64,000 nucleotides of DNA from Rossellomorea aquimaris. GTDB taxonomy: Bacteria; Bacillota; Bacilli; Bacillales; Bacillaceae_B. Positions 36,549 to 45,001 of the stretch are shown here, one piece after another; positions within the stretch are counted from its first letter, which is position 1; the number at the start of each line of letters is the position of its first letter. The stretch is taken from positions 62,001 through 126,000 of the forward strand of contig NZ_JAIVAR010000003.1 in the NCBI RefSeq assembly GCF_020171925.1, given 5' to 3'. The notes below the pieces were generated by a model. The model was not told the origin of the DNA and ran no database searches. It worked only from the letters and a program-made list of their open reading frames with translations. Made by a program: the position numbers and the translations under genes.

Positions 36549-37265
36549 CTATTGACTGTTCAATACCGATGCGATGTGCATCACTTTGATCGGCTTGCCT
36601 TTCCTATCGATCCGCCCGCCGATGTTCATCAGGCATCCGCAATCCGCTCCGATTAAGAGATCCGCTCCCGTCTCTTCCACACTCGCAACCTTTTCATCTA
36701 CCATTTGTTCTGAAATTGGCGACATTTTCACTGAAAACGTACCGCCGAATCCGCAGCAATTATAGTTATGTGGAAGCGGATTCATTTCTAACCCTTCAAC
36801 ATGACCCAATAGTTTCATAGGAGCTTCCGTCACACCCAGAAGTCTGGTCATATGGCAGGAAGTGTGATAGGTTGCTTTGGCATCAAGCTTTGCGCCGACG
36901 TCTTCGACTCCAAGGACTTCAACGATGAACTGGGTCAATTCATAGGTTTTTTCAGCTAGTGATTCCGCCCGTTGTTCCCACTGTGGATCTCCTTTGAATA
37001 AATGTGGGTATTCCTTGAACATCGTAGCGCATGAGCCGGAAGGTGTGACAACATAATCACATTCTTCAAAAACACTGATCATATGCTTCATCGATTCCTT
37101 TGCCTTCCCGACATGTCCACTGTTATAAGCAGGCTGTCCGCAGCACGTCTGTTTTTCGGGAAAATCCACCTCGCAACCGAGCCGCTCCAATAATTCCACC
37201 GTATCCCTGCCCACATCTGTCTGGAAAATGTCGATTAAACATGTAACAAATAATGAAACTTTCAT
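36549..37265 (-). CDS. lutA: Lactate utilization protein LutA (CCG-domain)
   Basis: This 238-residue protein has two cysteine-rich CCG domains ([12 protein letters not shown], about 40-51; [12 protein letters not shown], about 170-181) plus SGSCATMF and [10 protein letters not shown], as in heterodisulfide reductase-like LutA. It works with LutB and LutC. The ATG at 37265 follows GGGGAACAACC; the upstream 15 codons are unlikely. A sigma-A-type promoter and a LutR operator lie within 160 bp upstream. Confidence 0.93.
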   Translation of the reverse strand: MKVSLFVTCLIDIFQTDVGRDTVELLERLGCEVDFPEKQTCCGQPAYNSGHVGKAKESMKHMISVFEECDYVVTPSGSCATMFKEYPHLFKGDPQWEQRAESLAEKTYELTQFIVEVLGVEDVGAKLDAKATYHTSCHMTRLLGVTEAPMKLLGHVEGLEMNPLPHNYNCCGFGGTFSVKMSPISEQMVDEKVASVEETGADLLIGADCGCLMNIGGRIDRKGKPIKVMHIASVLNSQ

Positions 37266-37375
37266 GGTTGTTCCCCATTTCTTTCGGAAGAACCCCCGTT
37301 TTAGATCCACATCGGGTTCTTCTTTTATAATAGACTGCTATAGTTGGAATTTTTCTGTATATTCTATTAAGTAAT

Positions 37376-37404
37376 AGTGTAAGGCCAACGCCGCCGTTAG
37401 TCAA
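37376..37404 (-). promoter_or_regulatory. lutABC promoter
   Basis: On the minus strand TTGACT (37404-37399) is followed by a 17-base spacer and TACACT (37381-37376), a good sigma-A promoter. The LutR operator is immediately upstream of the -35. Confidence 0.75.
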
Positions 37405-37420
37405 CAGGTCATCAGATGAC
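37404..37420. promoter_or_regulatory. LutR operator at lutABC
   Basis: TCATCAGATGA (37409-37419) matches the TCATC-N-GATGA inverted repeat reported for LutR-type repressors, with ACAGG extending the left side. The same sequence recurs upstream of lutP. Confidence 0.8.
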
Positions 37421-37482
37421 TTAATTCAAAAAGAATAAATTAGGGGCAGGTCCACTTCGCACATGACCTGCCCACCCATAAT

Positions 37483-39276
37483 TTATGCGGTTTTTCTTAA
37501 CATCTTACTATCTCGTTTATTTTTTCTTTCTCCATTAATGATGAGAGAAATGATGAAAACGGCTATCGCTGCCAGAAGCATGGTTCCAATATTCAATCCA
37601 ATCCCGTTAATCACCACATACCCGATCGCCCCTGCAAAAATCACGTAGAACGTCATTGGAATCAGGGTTTTCCTGATCAGATTCCCTTCCCGTCCGATCA
37701 GACCTGCAGAAGAAGAAGCCGCGACTACATTATGGACACAGATCATATTCCCTGCTGCACCGCCGACTGCCTGCAGGGCAACGATCGTGGCCGGTGCTGC
37801 CAGGATATTGTCCGCAACCCCGAATTGGAAAAGGGAGAACATCATGTTACTGACCGTGTTGCTTCCCGCGGCAAACGCCCCGATCGCTCCGATGGTCGGA
37901 GCGGCAAGCGGCCAGTAGCTTCCGAATATGTTGGAAATTCCCTCTGCCAGCGCAAGTGGCATACTCGTGTAATCCGCTGCATTGATACCCGAGTTGATAA
38001 ACACCTGAACCATCGGTACGGCAAAGATCAATGCGGCCATCGCACTTACAATCGTTTTGAATGAATCCTTCACTGCACGTGAATATTCTTTCATATTCAT
38101 TTTGTAAATGAAGATGGATAACAGTGAAACTAGGATAAAGATGGTACCTGGCAGGTTCAACGGCTTTGAAGCTACCGAAATTTCAGTACCGAACAACGTC
38201 TCCAGATTGATGACAAATGATTGTAGCCAAGCTGAAAATGGCAGATAGCTGACACGTGTGGCAACCAACAATACAGCAACCAATAAATATGGCATCCATG
38301 CTTTCACAAAAGAAACTTCCTGCTTCGGCTTTTCGGAATGATCCACTTGCAGCGTTCCTGTCCAAGCCGGATCCCAGTTTGATTCTTTATCGAAATCCCA
38401 GGACTTCTTAGGAATGAACAACCCTTTTTTCGCGGCGGGAACGACGATGGCAAGTCCGATCAGTCCGCCAAGGAGGGACGGAAACTCCGGTCCGAGAAGA
38501 TTCGCCACCAACGCATACGGCACGGTGAACGACAATCCGGCAAAAATGGCAAACTTCCACATCGCAAGCCCTTCTGAAATGGATTTATTTTTACCAAAGA
38601 AATACGTGAGCATCGTGACCATGAATAGTGGGATGAAGATTCCTATGACTCCATGGATGAGAGCGACCTGACCACCAATCCCGTTTATGTAAGCGTCAAA
38701 CGTCGTCCCCTGCTCAGCAACGTATTTCTGGACAAGCGGCGAGTCCTTCAATCCTGAATTCACCCCGATCAGGATCGGCGTTCCCACCGCTCCATAGGAA
38801 ACAGGTGTCGATTGCAGGATGAGAGCGACCATGACGGCCCCCATCGCAGGAAAGCCGATCGCCACTAACAGCGGACCTACAATGGTCGCAGGCGCACCCC
38901 AGCCAGCGGCACCTTCGAGGAATGATCCGAATAGCCAGCACACGATGATCGTCTGGACTCGTCGATCGGGTGAAATGGTGGTGAACCCTTTTCGAATCGT
39001 AAAGATGGCTCCGCTTTCTTTCAGCGTGTTCAATAAGAGGATCGCCCCAAACACGATCACGCCTACCTCGAGGGCGGTCACCATCCCTTTCACACTTGCT
39101 GCAGCTACCTGGTTTCCAGGCACTTCCCATACAAATATAGCCATGATAATCGTGATCAACAATGATACCGGCATCGCCTTTTTCGCCGGCCATCTTAAAA
39201 TAACCAAAAACAAGAATACAGAAACAATCGGTAAAGTAGCAATCCAAGCCAACGTACCAACACTCACTTCCTCCAT
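37483..39276 (-). CDS. lutP: L-lactate permease
   Basis: This 597-residue LctP-family permease has about 13 membrane segments. Characteristic sequences are [20 protein letters not shown] (about 110-129), [15 protein letters not shown] and [20 protein letters not shown] near the C-terminus. It imports L-lactate (possibly glycolate) with protons for LutABC. The ATG at 39276 has GGGAG close by; a GTG three codons later follows GGAGG and is possible. Upstream are a promoter with a cre in its spacer and a LutR operator. Confidence 0.92.
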   Translation of the reverse strand: MEEVSVGTLAWIATLPIVSVFLFLVILRWPAKKAMPVSLLITIIMAIFVWEVPGNQVAAASVKGMVTALEVGVIVFGAILLLNTLKESGAIFTIRKGFTTISPDRRVQTIIVCWLFGSFLEGAAGWGAPATIVGPLLVAIGFPAMGAVMVALILQSTPVSYGAVGTPILIGVNSGLKDSPLVQKYVAEQGTTFDAYINGIGGQVALIHGVIGIFIPLFMVTMLTYFFGKNKSISEGLAMWKFAIFAGLSFTVPYALVANLLGPEFPSLLGGLIGLAIVVPAAKKGLFIPKKSWDFDKESNWDPAWTGTLQVDHSEKPKQEVSFVKAWMPYLLVAVLLVATRVSYLPFSAWLQSFVINLETLFGTEISVASKPLNLPGTIFILVSLLSIFIYKMNMKEYSRAVKDSFKTIVSAMAALIFAVPMVQVFINSGINAADYTSMPLALAEGISNIFGSYWPLAAPTIGAIGAFAAGSNTVSNMMFSLFQFGVADNILAAPATIVALQAVGGAAGNMICVHNVVAASSSAGLIGREGNLIRKTLIPMTFYVIFAGAIGYVVINGIGLNIGTMLLAAIAVFIISLIINGERKNKRDSKMLRKTA

Positions 39277-39307
39277 CTCCCTTCATTCCATTCAACCCAT
39301 CACATTA

Positions 39308-39328
39308 ACAGGTCATCAGATGACCTGT
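39308..39328. promoter_or_regulatory. LutR operator at lutP
   Basis: The 10-bp arms ACAGGTCATC and GATGACCTGT are perfect around a central A. It lies between the lutP -10 and the start codon, where a bound repressor would block elongation or initiation. Confidence 0.85.
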
Positions 39329-39340
39329 CCCATAACTAAC

Positions 39341-39369
39341 AGTATAATTAAAACGCTTTCATATCACAA
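39341..39369 (-). promoter_or_regulatory. lutP promoter
   Basis: On the minus strand TTGTGA (39369-39364), a 17-base spacer and TATACT (39346-39341) form a sigma-A promoter. The spacer contains a cre-like sequence. Confidence 0.75.
39348..39361. promoter_or_regulatory. cre-like site within lutP promoter
   Basis: TTAAAACGCTTTCA differs from TGAAAACGCTTTCA-type sites at one base. Its place between -35 and -10 would let CcpA block lactate uptake during growth on preferred sugars. Confidence 0.6.
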
Positions 39370-39400
39370 TGGTATTTTTGTAATTTTATAAAAATAAAGA

Positions 39401-39442
39401 AGGTACGTCCCTCGTCGCGTTAAAGCGATGAGGGACGTACCT
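39401..39442. repeat. Palindromic repeat, full copy D
   Basis: Arms AGGTACGTCCCTC and GAGGGACGTACCT flank a CGCGTTAAAGCG-like centre. It lies 3 bp beyond the lutR stop. Confidence 0.9.
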
Positions 39443-39445
39443 TCT

Positions 39446-40165
39446 TTAGTTCATTTCATCAAAGTAATTCATCAGGACTTCTTCCACGCTTTGGAGGTGG
39501 CGGAGCATGACTTTCTGTGCTTGGGGTCCATCCTGTGCCTCAATGGCCTGATAGATTTCCTGATGGTCTTTCCATAGACGGTCGAGGGTGGATTTTTCCG
39601 AATAGAGCCACAATCTTCTAGTTTCGCGCATCGTCGTGACCATCATCTCGGAAACATTGTTCATCAACCCGATCAACAGTTCATTCTGGGAAGCCTTGGC
39701 GATGCTCATATGAAAACGGAAATCAGCCTCTTCCCCCAACTCCTGGTCATTGGCTGCTTCCATTTGATCAAGGGCTTCTTTTATTTCAGCAAGCTGCTCG
39801 GCCGTCCGTCTCTCGGCAGCCGCCTGAACGGCTCCCACTTCCAGGATCCGCCTCACTTCAAGTAGATTCTTTACGTCATCCTTCTTCATCAGTACAGCTA
39901 TATAAACGGGAAGCGACAGCATTTTGCTGTCAAATTCGCGAACATACGTCCCTTCGCCCTGGTGCATTTCCACTAATCCCATGGCACGTAGCGCACTCAG
40001 CGCTTCGCGGACCGCAGACCTGCCCACTTGAAAATTTTCAGCCAGTTGCTGAACCGATTCAAGCTTATCCCCACTCTTCAATTGACCCGACTTGATCATA
40101 TCGATCAGCGCCTCGGCCACTTCCTCATAAATCTTACGCGGTTTAATACGTTTATAATTCAACAA
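39446..40165 (-). CDS. lutR: GntR/FadR family repressor LutR
   Basis: This 239-residue regulator has an N-terminal winged helix (VAEALIDMIKSGQLKSGDKL, then QQLAENFQVGRSAVREALSA) and a C-terminal FCD domain (about 85-230; RRILEVGAVQAAAERRTAEQ, FRFHMSIAKAS). It is the first lut gene and lies in the same direction as lutP and lutABC. The two TCATC-N-GATGA palindromes in front of its neighbours are its expected binding sites, relieved by L-lactate in B. subtilis. The start is probably a TTG following GGGGTGAG. Confidence 0.92.
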   Translation of the reverse strand: MLNYKRIKPRKIYEEVAEALIDMIKSGQLKSGDKLESVQQLAENFQVGRSAVREALSALRAMGLVEMHQGEGTYVREFDSKMLSLPVYIAVLMKKDDVKNLLEVRRILEVGAVQAAAERRTAEQLAEIKEALDQMEAANDQELGEEADFRFHMSIAKASQNELLIGLMNNVSEMMVTTMRETRRLWLYSEKSTLDRLWKDHQEIYQAIEAQDGPQAQKVMLRHLQSVEEVLMNYFDEMN

Positions 40166-40364
40166 TTCTCACCCCATCAATGTTCCTATGTCTGATTTTA
40201 TAGTATTGTGGTGTCATGGACAATATATTGCGAAGATTGCCCTTTTGAAACTTTCTCTTACAAAAATCCGAAATTCGGTGAAAGTATGGTTGCTAATCCC
40301 GATTCTAGGGTAGAAAGAAAAGTAGCCTATAATGATACATACTATTCTTTAAGGTGGTTGCGAT

Positions 40365-40919
40365 ATGTACTGGGTTATTGCCCTATTCGACAAACAAACA
40401 GAAAAGTTGATAACAGATGTGTGGAAAGAATTACGTGACGAATCAATCTCCTATTACATCGATGAAGTTCAGGACGGAAGACCCCATCTGACACTGGCGA
40501 GTTATAAGGAGCTTGATAAGGAAAACTATATGAAGCAGATGGAGATTTTTTATGAAGAGAAAGAAAGCCTTGATATCACGTTCAATCATATAGGATCGTT
40601 CTTGAATTACAACACTCTTTTTCTATCTCCCACGGCGACGAAGGAACTGCTGGACTTTCATACACACCATCATGAACATTTCAAAACATTCAACACGGAA
40701 GCCAATAAGTTATATGAACCTGGACAGTGGATTCCCCACAGCACACTGGCCAACAAGCTCGAGCCGGATCAATTATCGAAAGCCTTTCATTACTGTGTAG
40801 ACAGGATCGGCCATACAACAGGAAGGATCGAGGAAGTGGGACTGATTGAACTCATCCGCCAGGACGGTGATACGATGGAGGCACCCCTTATTTATTCTAA
40901 AAAACTGAAAAGAAGCTAA
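40365..40919 (+). CDS. 2H phosphoesterase / 2'-5' RNA ligase-like protein
   Basis: This 184-residue protein has the two HxT motifs of the 2H superfamily: PHLTLA (about 41-46) and PHSTLA (about 122-127). Members hydrolyse or join 2',3'-cyclic phosphate ends of RNA or small nucleotides; the substrate here is unknown. AAGGTGG precedes the ATG by seven bases. It is a single gene between lutR and an AraC regulator. The preceding 200 bp holds nothing I can identify. Confidence 0.82.
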   Translation: MYWVIALFDKQTEKLITDVWKELRDESISYYIDEVQDGRPHLTLASYKELDKENYMKQMEIFYEEKESLDITFNHIGSFLNYNTLFLSPTATKELLDFHTHHHEHFKTFNTEANKLYEPGQWIPHSTLANKLEPDQLSKAFHYCVDRIGHTTGRIEEVGLIELIRQDGDTMEAPLIYSKKLKRS

Positions 40920-40950
40920 CGATGTTCCACCAGCTTCTTTTCAGAGTTCG

Positions 40951-41814
40951 TTATTTCTTCTTAATCGGGATCCATACTTCGCACCTATAGTCTTCCTCAT
41001 TCACGTTTCCTGGAGGATATAATTCGAATTCAGGTCCCCCGCCATGCTCGTATCCCGTTGAAGGAAACCACTCGGAATAAATCCTCTGCCAGACTTCCTG
41101 AATGGCGTGGGGCATCGGACCGACGGATGTGAAGACCGCCCAGGTTGATGCCGGGATGACAATCGAATCAAACTTTCCGCTTTCTTCAGTTGTTTCTGCA
41201 CCGATCAAATAAGAGAATGTATCGCCTCCATGATCAAACGCCATGCACACACCCATTAATTCTTCATTTCCTGCGTAGCGACAGATCTCATGCCCTTCGC
41301 CGCTGGCAGTCACTTCATTCCAGAACATCGGGATTTCTTTATTGTTTTCTTCGTTTGATGTTCTGATTTTGGTTCCTTTCCCAATGACCTTAAATGATTC
41401 CCTTTCGACTACTTTATATTCCATCTCTTTCTCCCCTTTTAATTGAATTTGAAATGACATGCGAGGGAATGCTTTAAGCGATGCACCTGATTCCCTGACT
41501 GCAGATGGAGATACCCCGTGAACCTTCCGAAAAGCTTTAGAAAAGGATTCTGGCGTTTCGTATTGATATCGTAGAGCCACATCAATCACTTTAGTGTCTG
41601 CATTCATCAAGTCCTGAGCAGCAAGAGTAAGCCTTCTTCTGCGTATATAATCAGCGACGGTGAATCCGGTCACCATGTGAAACATGCGCTGAAAGTGAAA
41701 CTTCGAGCTCAAGGATATGAGTGCTAACTGATCCAGTTCGATCTTCTCCTGAAGATTCCCTTCAATATATTCCATACAATCATTCATTCTCTGGAGGATC
41801 TCCACTTCCCTCAT
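40951..41814 (-). CDS. AraC family regulator with GyrI-like effector domain
   Basis: This 287-residue protein has two N-terminal helix-turn-helix motifs (QLALISLSSKFHFQRMFHMV and VIDVALRYQYETPESFSKAF, within residues 5-105) and a C-terminal AraC effector-binding domain (about 130-287), the Rob/BmrR-like fold that binds small hydrophobic molecules. It probably activates a drug or stress response gene, but no such target is adjacent. The ATG at 41814 abuts AAGGAG, so a GTG three codons later (41805) is also credible. Confidence 0.85.
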   Translation of the reverse strand: MREVEILQRMNDCMEYIEGNLQEKIELDQLALISLSSKFHFQRMFHMVTGFTVADYIRRRRLTLAAQDLMNADTKVIDVALRYQYETPESFSKAFRKVHGVSPSAVRESGASLKAFPRMSFQIQLKGEKEMEYKVVERESFKVIGKGTKIRTSNEENNKEIPMFWNEVTASGEGHEICRYAGNEELMGVCMAFDHGGDTFSYLIGAETTEESGKFDSIVIPASTWAVFTSVGPMPHAIQEVWQRIYSEWFPSTGYEHGGGPEFELYPPGNVNEEDYRCEVWIPIKKK

Positions 41815-41954
41815 CTCCTTACAAGATAAGTATAGAACGGCACCGCTTTTGTGTCCGGTCCGTTTGTGCTCTGTGATGACAGAGCGCGTTCACTGTTTAA
41901 AGCTCGCTAGTTTCAACTATTCTCCATAGCCCCCCAAGAACCCTTCTATCCAGC

Positions 41955-42005
41955 TTGACATACAACCAAAAGGTGTTATATTTAAAACAAAACCATTTGG
42001 TGTTA
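41955..42005 (+). promoter_or_regulatory. Promoter and paired operator of SRPBCC/ArsR operon
   Basis: TTGACA (41955-41960) and TATATT (41977-41982) are 16 bases apart. Two direct copies of AACCAxxxGGTGTTA start at 41964 (AACCAAAAGGTGTTA) and 41991 (AACCATTTGGTGTTA), 27 bp apart. The first is in the promoter spacer and the second downstream, so both could bind the ArsR protein encoded in the operon. Confidence 0.65.
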
Positions 42006-42030
42006 GTTTTTTTAGAAAGCGGGAGATTAT

Positions 42031-42453
42031 ATGACAAATCACGTAAAAGATATTGAACAAACTGCCATTTTCAACGCACCGATCGGCAAGGTATGGGAAG
42101 CTGTTTCATCCTCTGAAGGAATTGCTGCATGGTTCATGCCGAATGATTTTAAGCCGGAGGTCGGTCACGAATTTCATATTCAATCGCCTTTCGGACCTTC
42201 ACCGTGCAAAGTACTTGAAATTGATGAGCCGAATAAGCTTTCGTTCTCATGGGATACCGATGGCTGGATCGTGTCTTTCTTTTTAAAAGATTTGGGTGAA
42301 AAAACGGAATTCACGGTTGTACATGCAGGCTGGAAGGAATCAGAGGAAACAATCACCAAAGCCAATGAGAAGGCCGCAATCATCCGCGACCGCATGAACA
42401 ACGGTTGGGCCGGACTGGTGAATGACCGTCTCAGAAAGGTCGTTGAGGAATAA
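42031..42453 (+). CDS. SRPBCC (AHSA1-like) domain protein
   Basis: This 140-residue helix-grip protein has [20 protein letters not shown] near the N-terminus, a central [16 protein letters not shown] and the C-terminal helix [14 protein letters not shown]. The AHSA1-like SRPBCC family binds lipids or other hydrophobic ligands. GGGAGATTAT precedes the ATG. The stop is followed at once by the GTG of an ArsR gene, the common SRPBCC/ArsR pairing of Bacillus. Ligand unknown. Confidence 0.8.
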   Translation: MTNHVKDIEQTAIFNAPIGKVWEAVSSSEGIAAWFMPNDFKPEVGHEFHIQSPFGPSPCKVLEIDEPNKLSFSWDTDGWIVSFFLKDLGEKTEFTVVHAGWKESEETITKANEKAAIIRDRMNNGWAGLVNDRLRKVVEE

Positions 42454-42777
42454 GTGGCCGCCGTTAAACACGATGTCTTTCAGGCCATCGCCGATCCGAC
42501 TCGACGGGAAATGCTTCGATTGCTCGCTGAAAAGGAACGTCCGATTTCGGACATCGCCTCCCACTTCCCAATTAGCAGGACAGCCGTCACCAAGCATCTC
42601 GGAATCCTGTCTGAAGCGGAACTGATCCGTGGAAAAAAAGTCGGCCGGGAAAAAATCTACACTCTCCACCCCGAGCCCCTAACGGAATTGAAGGAATGGT
42701 TGTCCTATTATGAGCGGTTCTGGAACAATAAATTATCGATGCTTAAACACTTCGTTGAAGATAGTGAAGATGAATAG
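42454..42777 (+). CDS. ArsR-type transcriptional repressor
   Basis: This 107-residue winged-helix protein begins at a GTG directly after the SRPBCC stop, with GAGGAATAA as binding site. The DNA-binding part is FQAIADPTRREMLRLLAEKE, then ISDIASHFPISRTAVTKHLG. It has no metal-binding cysteine pair, so it is not a metal sensor of the classical kind. The paired AACCA...GGTGTTA repeats in the operon promoter are its likely operator. Confidence 0.85.
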   Translation: MAAVKHDVFQAIADPTRREMLRLLAEKERPISDIASHFPISRTAVTKHLGILSEAELIRGKKVGREKIYTLHPEPLTELKEWLSYYERFWNNKLSMLKHFVEDSEDE

Positions 42778-42873
42778 CCTGCTTACTAGTATGCGGGTGC
42801 TTTCATGCGAGTAAGCATGAGCTGCATACTAGTAATATAACTCTGCTTTCCCGTTGTTAAAGCAGGCTTTTTT
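42776..42873 (+). terminator. Branched terminator with nested palindromes
   Basis: The outer arms AGCCTGCTT (42776-42784) and AAGCAGGCT (42860-42868) end in a T tract. Inside are perfect 12-bp arms TTACTAGTATGC (42783-42794) and GCATACTAGTAA (42824-42835), and an inner CATGC/GCATG pair. Alternative outer and inner stems share bases at 42783-42784. It separates the convergent ArsR and DUF1835 genes. Confidence 0.65.
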
Positions 42874-42879
42874 CTGTGA

Positions 42880-43713
42880 TCAGCGGGGTAAGCGAACAGC
42901 ATAATGACGCATGGAACCAAGATCCCCTTCAGCTTCCAGCGCCCCTATTTCAATCAGATTCCGCAGTCGGTATTCAATGAAAGTGTCACCGACAGTCTGA
43001 TCGATATGCCCGATTACATCACCAACCACTCTTCCAGCTTTCATGTACTCATGATTTTTATCGCTCATTAGCTTTTTGACGGTATCGAGAATAAAGGAAT
43101 CGAAAGTATCCTCTGAAGCCCCTTCCAGCCTGCCCACCCGCCACAATCGGAGTAACTCGTTTTCAGTTGAAGCATTTTTCCAATCGCTGATCAGGTCATC
43201 CCGTTCATGGTCGGTGAGTGGTGGATCATATTTGGAGTAATCGTAGATCACAGCCATCTTTTCTGGAGGGATTTCAGCCGAATTATAAGGTATATAGAAC
43301 CGCTTAGGCTGTTTGAACAACTTTATGTATTTCTCTGTGGTATTGATGACGAAGAGATCAATATCCTTTCTTTCTTTTAGAAGAAAAACACCATACCGCA
43401 ATCCCGTTTGCTCGTGAGCATTCTCTCCCACCCACATTGTGATGGGTTCTCCCTTCGGAATTTTGTCCAGACCCACCCACATCTTTTTATAATTTCGTTC
43501 ACATTCTTCAAGCTCATTCCACTCGTTGGTCAAATGGGTATGTTTCCACCGGAATCGTTCATTCAAGCCCTTTTCCACATGCAGATCCTTAATCGGACCT
43601 ACGGAAAATTGGTCCCATAGGGAATAAACATTATGGGTATTTCCTAGCCCCATTTGGCTAAGGGTAATTTTCAAGCACCCGGCTGTCGACTGACTGAATA
43701 AGAGATGAATCAT
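42880..43713 (-). CDS. DUF1835/DUF3658 domain protein
   Basis: This 277-residue protein has an N-terminal DUF1835 region (IHLLFSQSTAGCLKITLSQM and VYSLWDQFSVGPIKDLHVEK) and a C-terminal DUF3658-like helical region (about 175-277). These domains often occur together in Bacillus proteins of unknown function. GGGAGGCAGCGAG precedes the ATG. It is convergent to the ArsR operon and divergent from the DUF4003 gene. I can assign no activity. Confidence 0.72.
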   Translation of the reverse strand: MIHLLFSQSTAGCLKITLSQMGLGNTHNVYSLWDQFSVGPIKDLHVEKGLNERFRWKHTHLTNEWNELEECERNYKKMWVGLDKIPKGEPITMWVGENAHEQTGLRYGVFLLKERKDIDLFVINTTEKYIKLFKQPKRFYIPYNSAEIPPEKMAVIYDYSKYDPPLTDHERDDLISDWKNASTENELLRLWRVGRLEGASEDTFDSFILDTVKKLMSDKNHEYMKAGRVVGDVIGHIDQTVGDTFIEYRLRNLIEIGALEAEGDLGSMRHYAVRLPR

Positions 43714-43816
43714 CTCGCTGCCTCCCCTCTACATTTCCATAGATAAACAATCTCATATTCAGTGAAACTTTTCCAATTTACCAGACGTATAGTAACTAAC
43801 TTACTTAAAAAGGGAC

Positions 43817-44782
43817 GTGATTGGGTTGAATAAGGTTGATGTGTACAAAGATGTTTATGGGGACTTAAAAAAGAGGCTTCGTTGGAAGGTGGCCGATACC
43901 CGTTCATTGATGTTGATTGCCTCCCTTTATGTAACAGACAATCAAGTCTATGATGGCGACAGTCTTGAAGAAATGGCAGACTATATAAAAAAGGAAGTCG
44001 GATTCTTCACTACGATGCAATCACATCAGCGCTATACATTCGCCGCCATGCTTCTCACACGTTTTCAACATCCCCAGGAAAAGTTCAGCGAATTCATTCA
44101 AATGTATAAAGCACTGGTGGATGGAGGATTTTCCATGGGGGCTTATACGTATGTTTCTGCGATGGTCCTTTTAAATGACGATAAGAGTCATCTTGACATT
44201 GCTCCAAGGGCAATGGACGTTTACAAGAAGATGCGGAAAAAGCACTTCTTCCTGACAGGGCAAAGCGATTATCCACTTGCGATGCTCCTTGCTCAAGGTA
44301 CGAAGGAAATTGATACGCTGATCGAACGAATCGAATTCTTTTACGGCAAATTGAATCAGTCCGGATTCCACATAGGGAATGATTTGCAGACGATGAGCCA
44401 TATTTTATCGCTTATCGAAGAAGTCGATCCGGAAGTATTAGTGACGCGCTGCACGGAAATTTTCGACCGGTTAAAAGACGAAGGCATGAAGACGAAAGCG
44501 ATGTATTATCCTCAGATTGCCATGCTTGCGTTTTTGACGAATGGGAAAGAGCATATCACACATGTGAAAGAAATTCAGGAATCTTTGAATCATGAGATCC
44601 GTTGGCAGAAGGATATGAACTTTATGATGGCCGTCACCCTGCACCTCAGTGATCAAATCGAAAATTCCTCTCTCCTGCAAACCAATCTGTCGACAACCAT
44701 TGAAACGCTCATCCAAGCTCAACAATCAGCCTCCGTTGCAGCCATCGCCGGTGCAACCGCCGCATCCAACAGCGGGAGTTAA
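43817..44782 (+). CDS. DUF4003 family protein
   Basis: This 321-residue, mostly helical protein of the DUF4003 family includes FAAMLLTRFQHPQEKFSEFI, FSMGAYTYVSAMVL and an alanine/serine-rich tail (SASVAAIAGATAASNSGS). The family function is unknown. The start is uncertain: the GTG at 43817 sits too near AGGGA, and a TTG at 43826 is an alternative. A perfect 15-bp hairpin begins 6 bp after its stop. Confidence 0.65.
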   Translation: MIGLNKVDVYKDVYGDLKKRLRWKVADTRSLMLIASLYVTDNQVYDGDSLEEMADYIKKEVGFFTTMQSHQRYTFAAMLLTRFQHPQEKFSEFIQMYKALVDGGFSMGAYTYVSAMVLLNDDKSHLDIAPRAMDVYKKMRKKHFFLTGQSDYPLAMLLAQGTKEIDTLIERIEFFYGKLNQSGFHIGNDLQTMSHILSLIEEVDPEVLVTRCTEIFDRLKDEGMKTKAMYYPQIAMLAFLTNGKEHITHVKEIQESLNHEIRWQKDMNFMMAVTLHLSDQIENSSLLQTNLSTTIETLIQAQQSASVAAIAGATAASNSGS

Positions 44783-44788
44783 CGGAAA

Positions 44789-44824
44789 AGGGACGGTCCT
44801 TTATCCCGCTAAAGGACCGTCCCT
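44789..44824. repeat. Gene-end hairpin, variant of the palindrome family
   Basis: AGGGACGGTCCTTTA (44789-44803) and TAAAGGACCGTCCCT (44810-44824) are perfect 15-bp arms around TCCCGC. It shares GGGACG with the 42-bp palindromes but has the arm order inverted, and here it follows a plus-strand gene. No T tract follows. Confidence 0.7.
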
Positions 44825-45001
44825 CATTGCGTTGAAGTGTTAAAAGCTGAGAAATAGGGTATATATGTTAGGGATCGACCGTAAATTATGGTGATGGATC
44901 ATCCATTGAAGCAAACCTTATAATGAGAGCTTTATAGCTCAACCTGATAAAATATTGGTAGATGAAGGACCACATACATGCAATGGAAAAGGAGGACAAA
45001 C

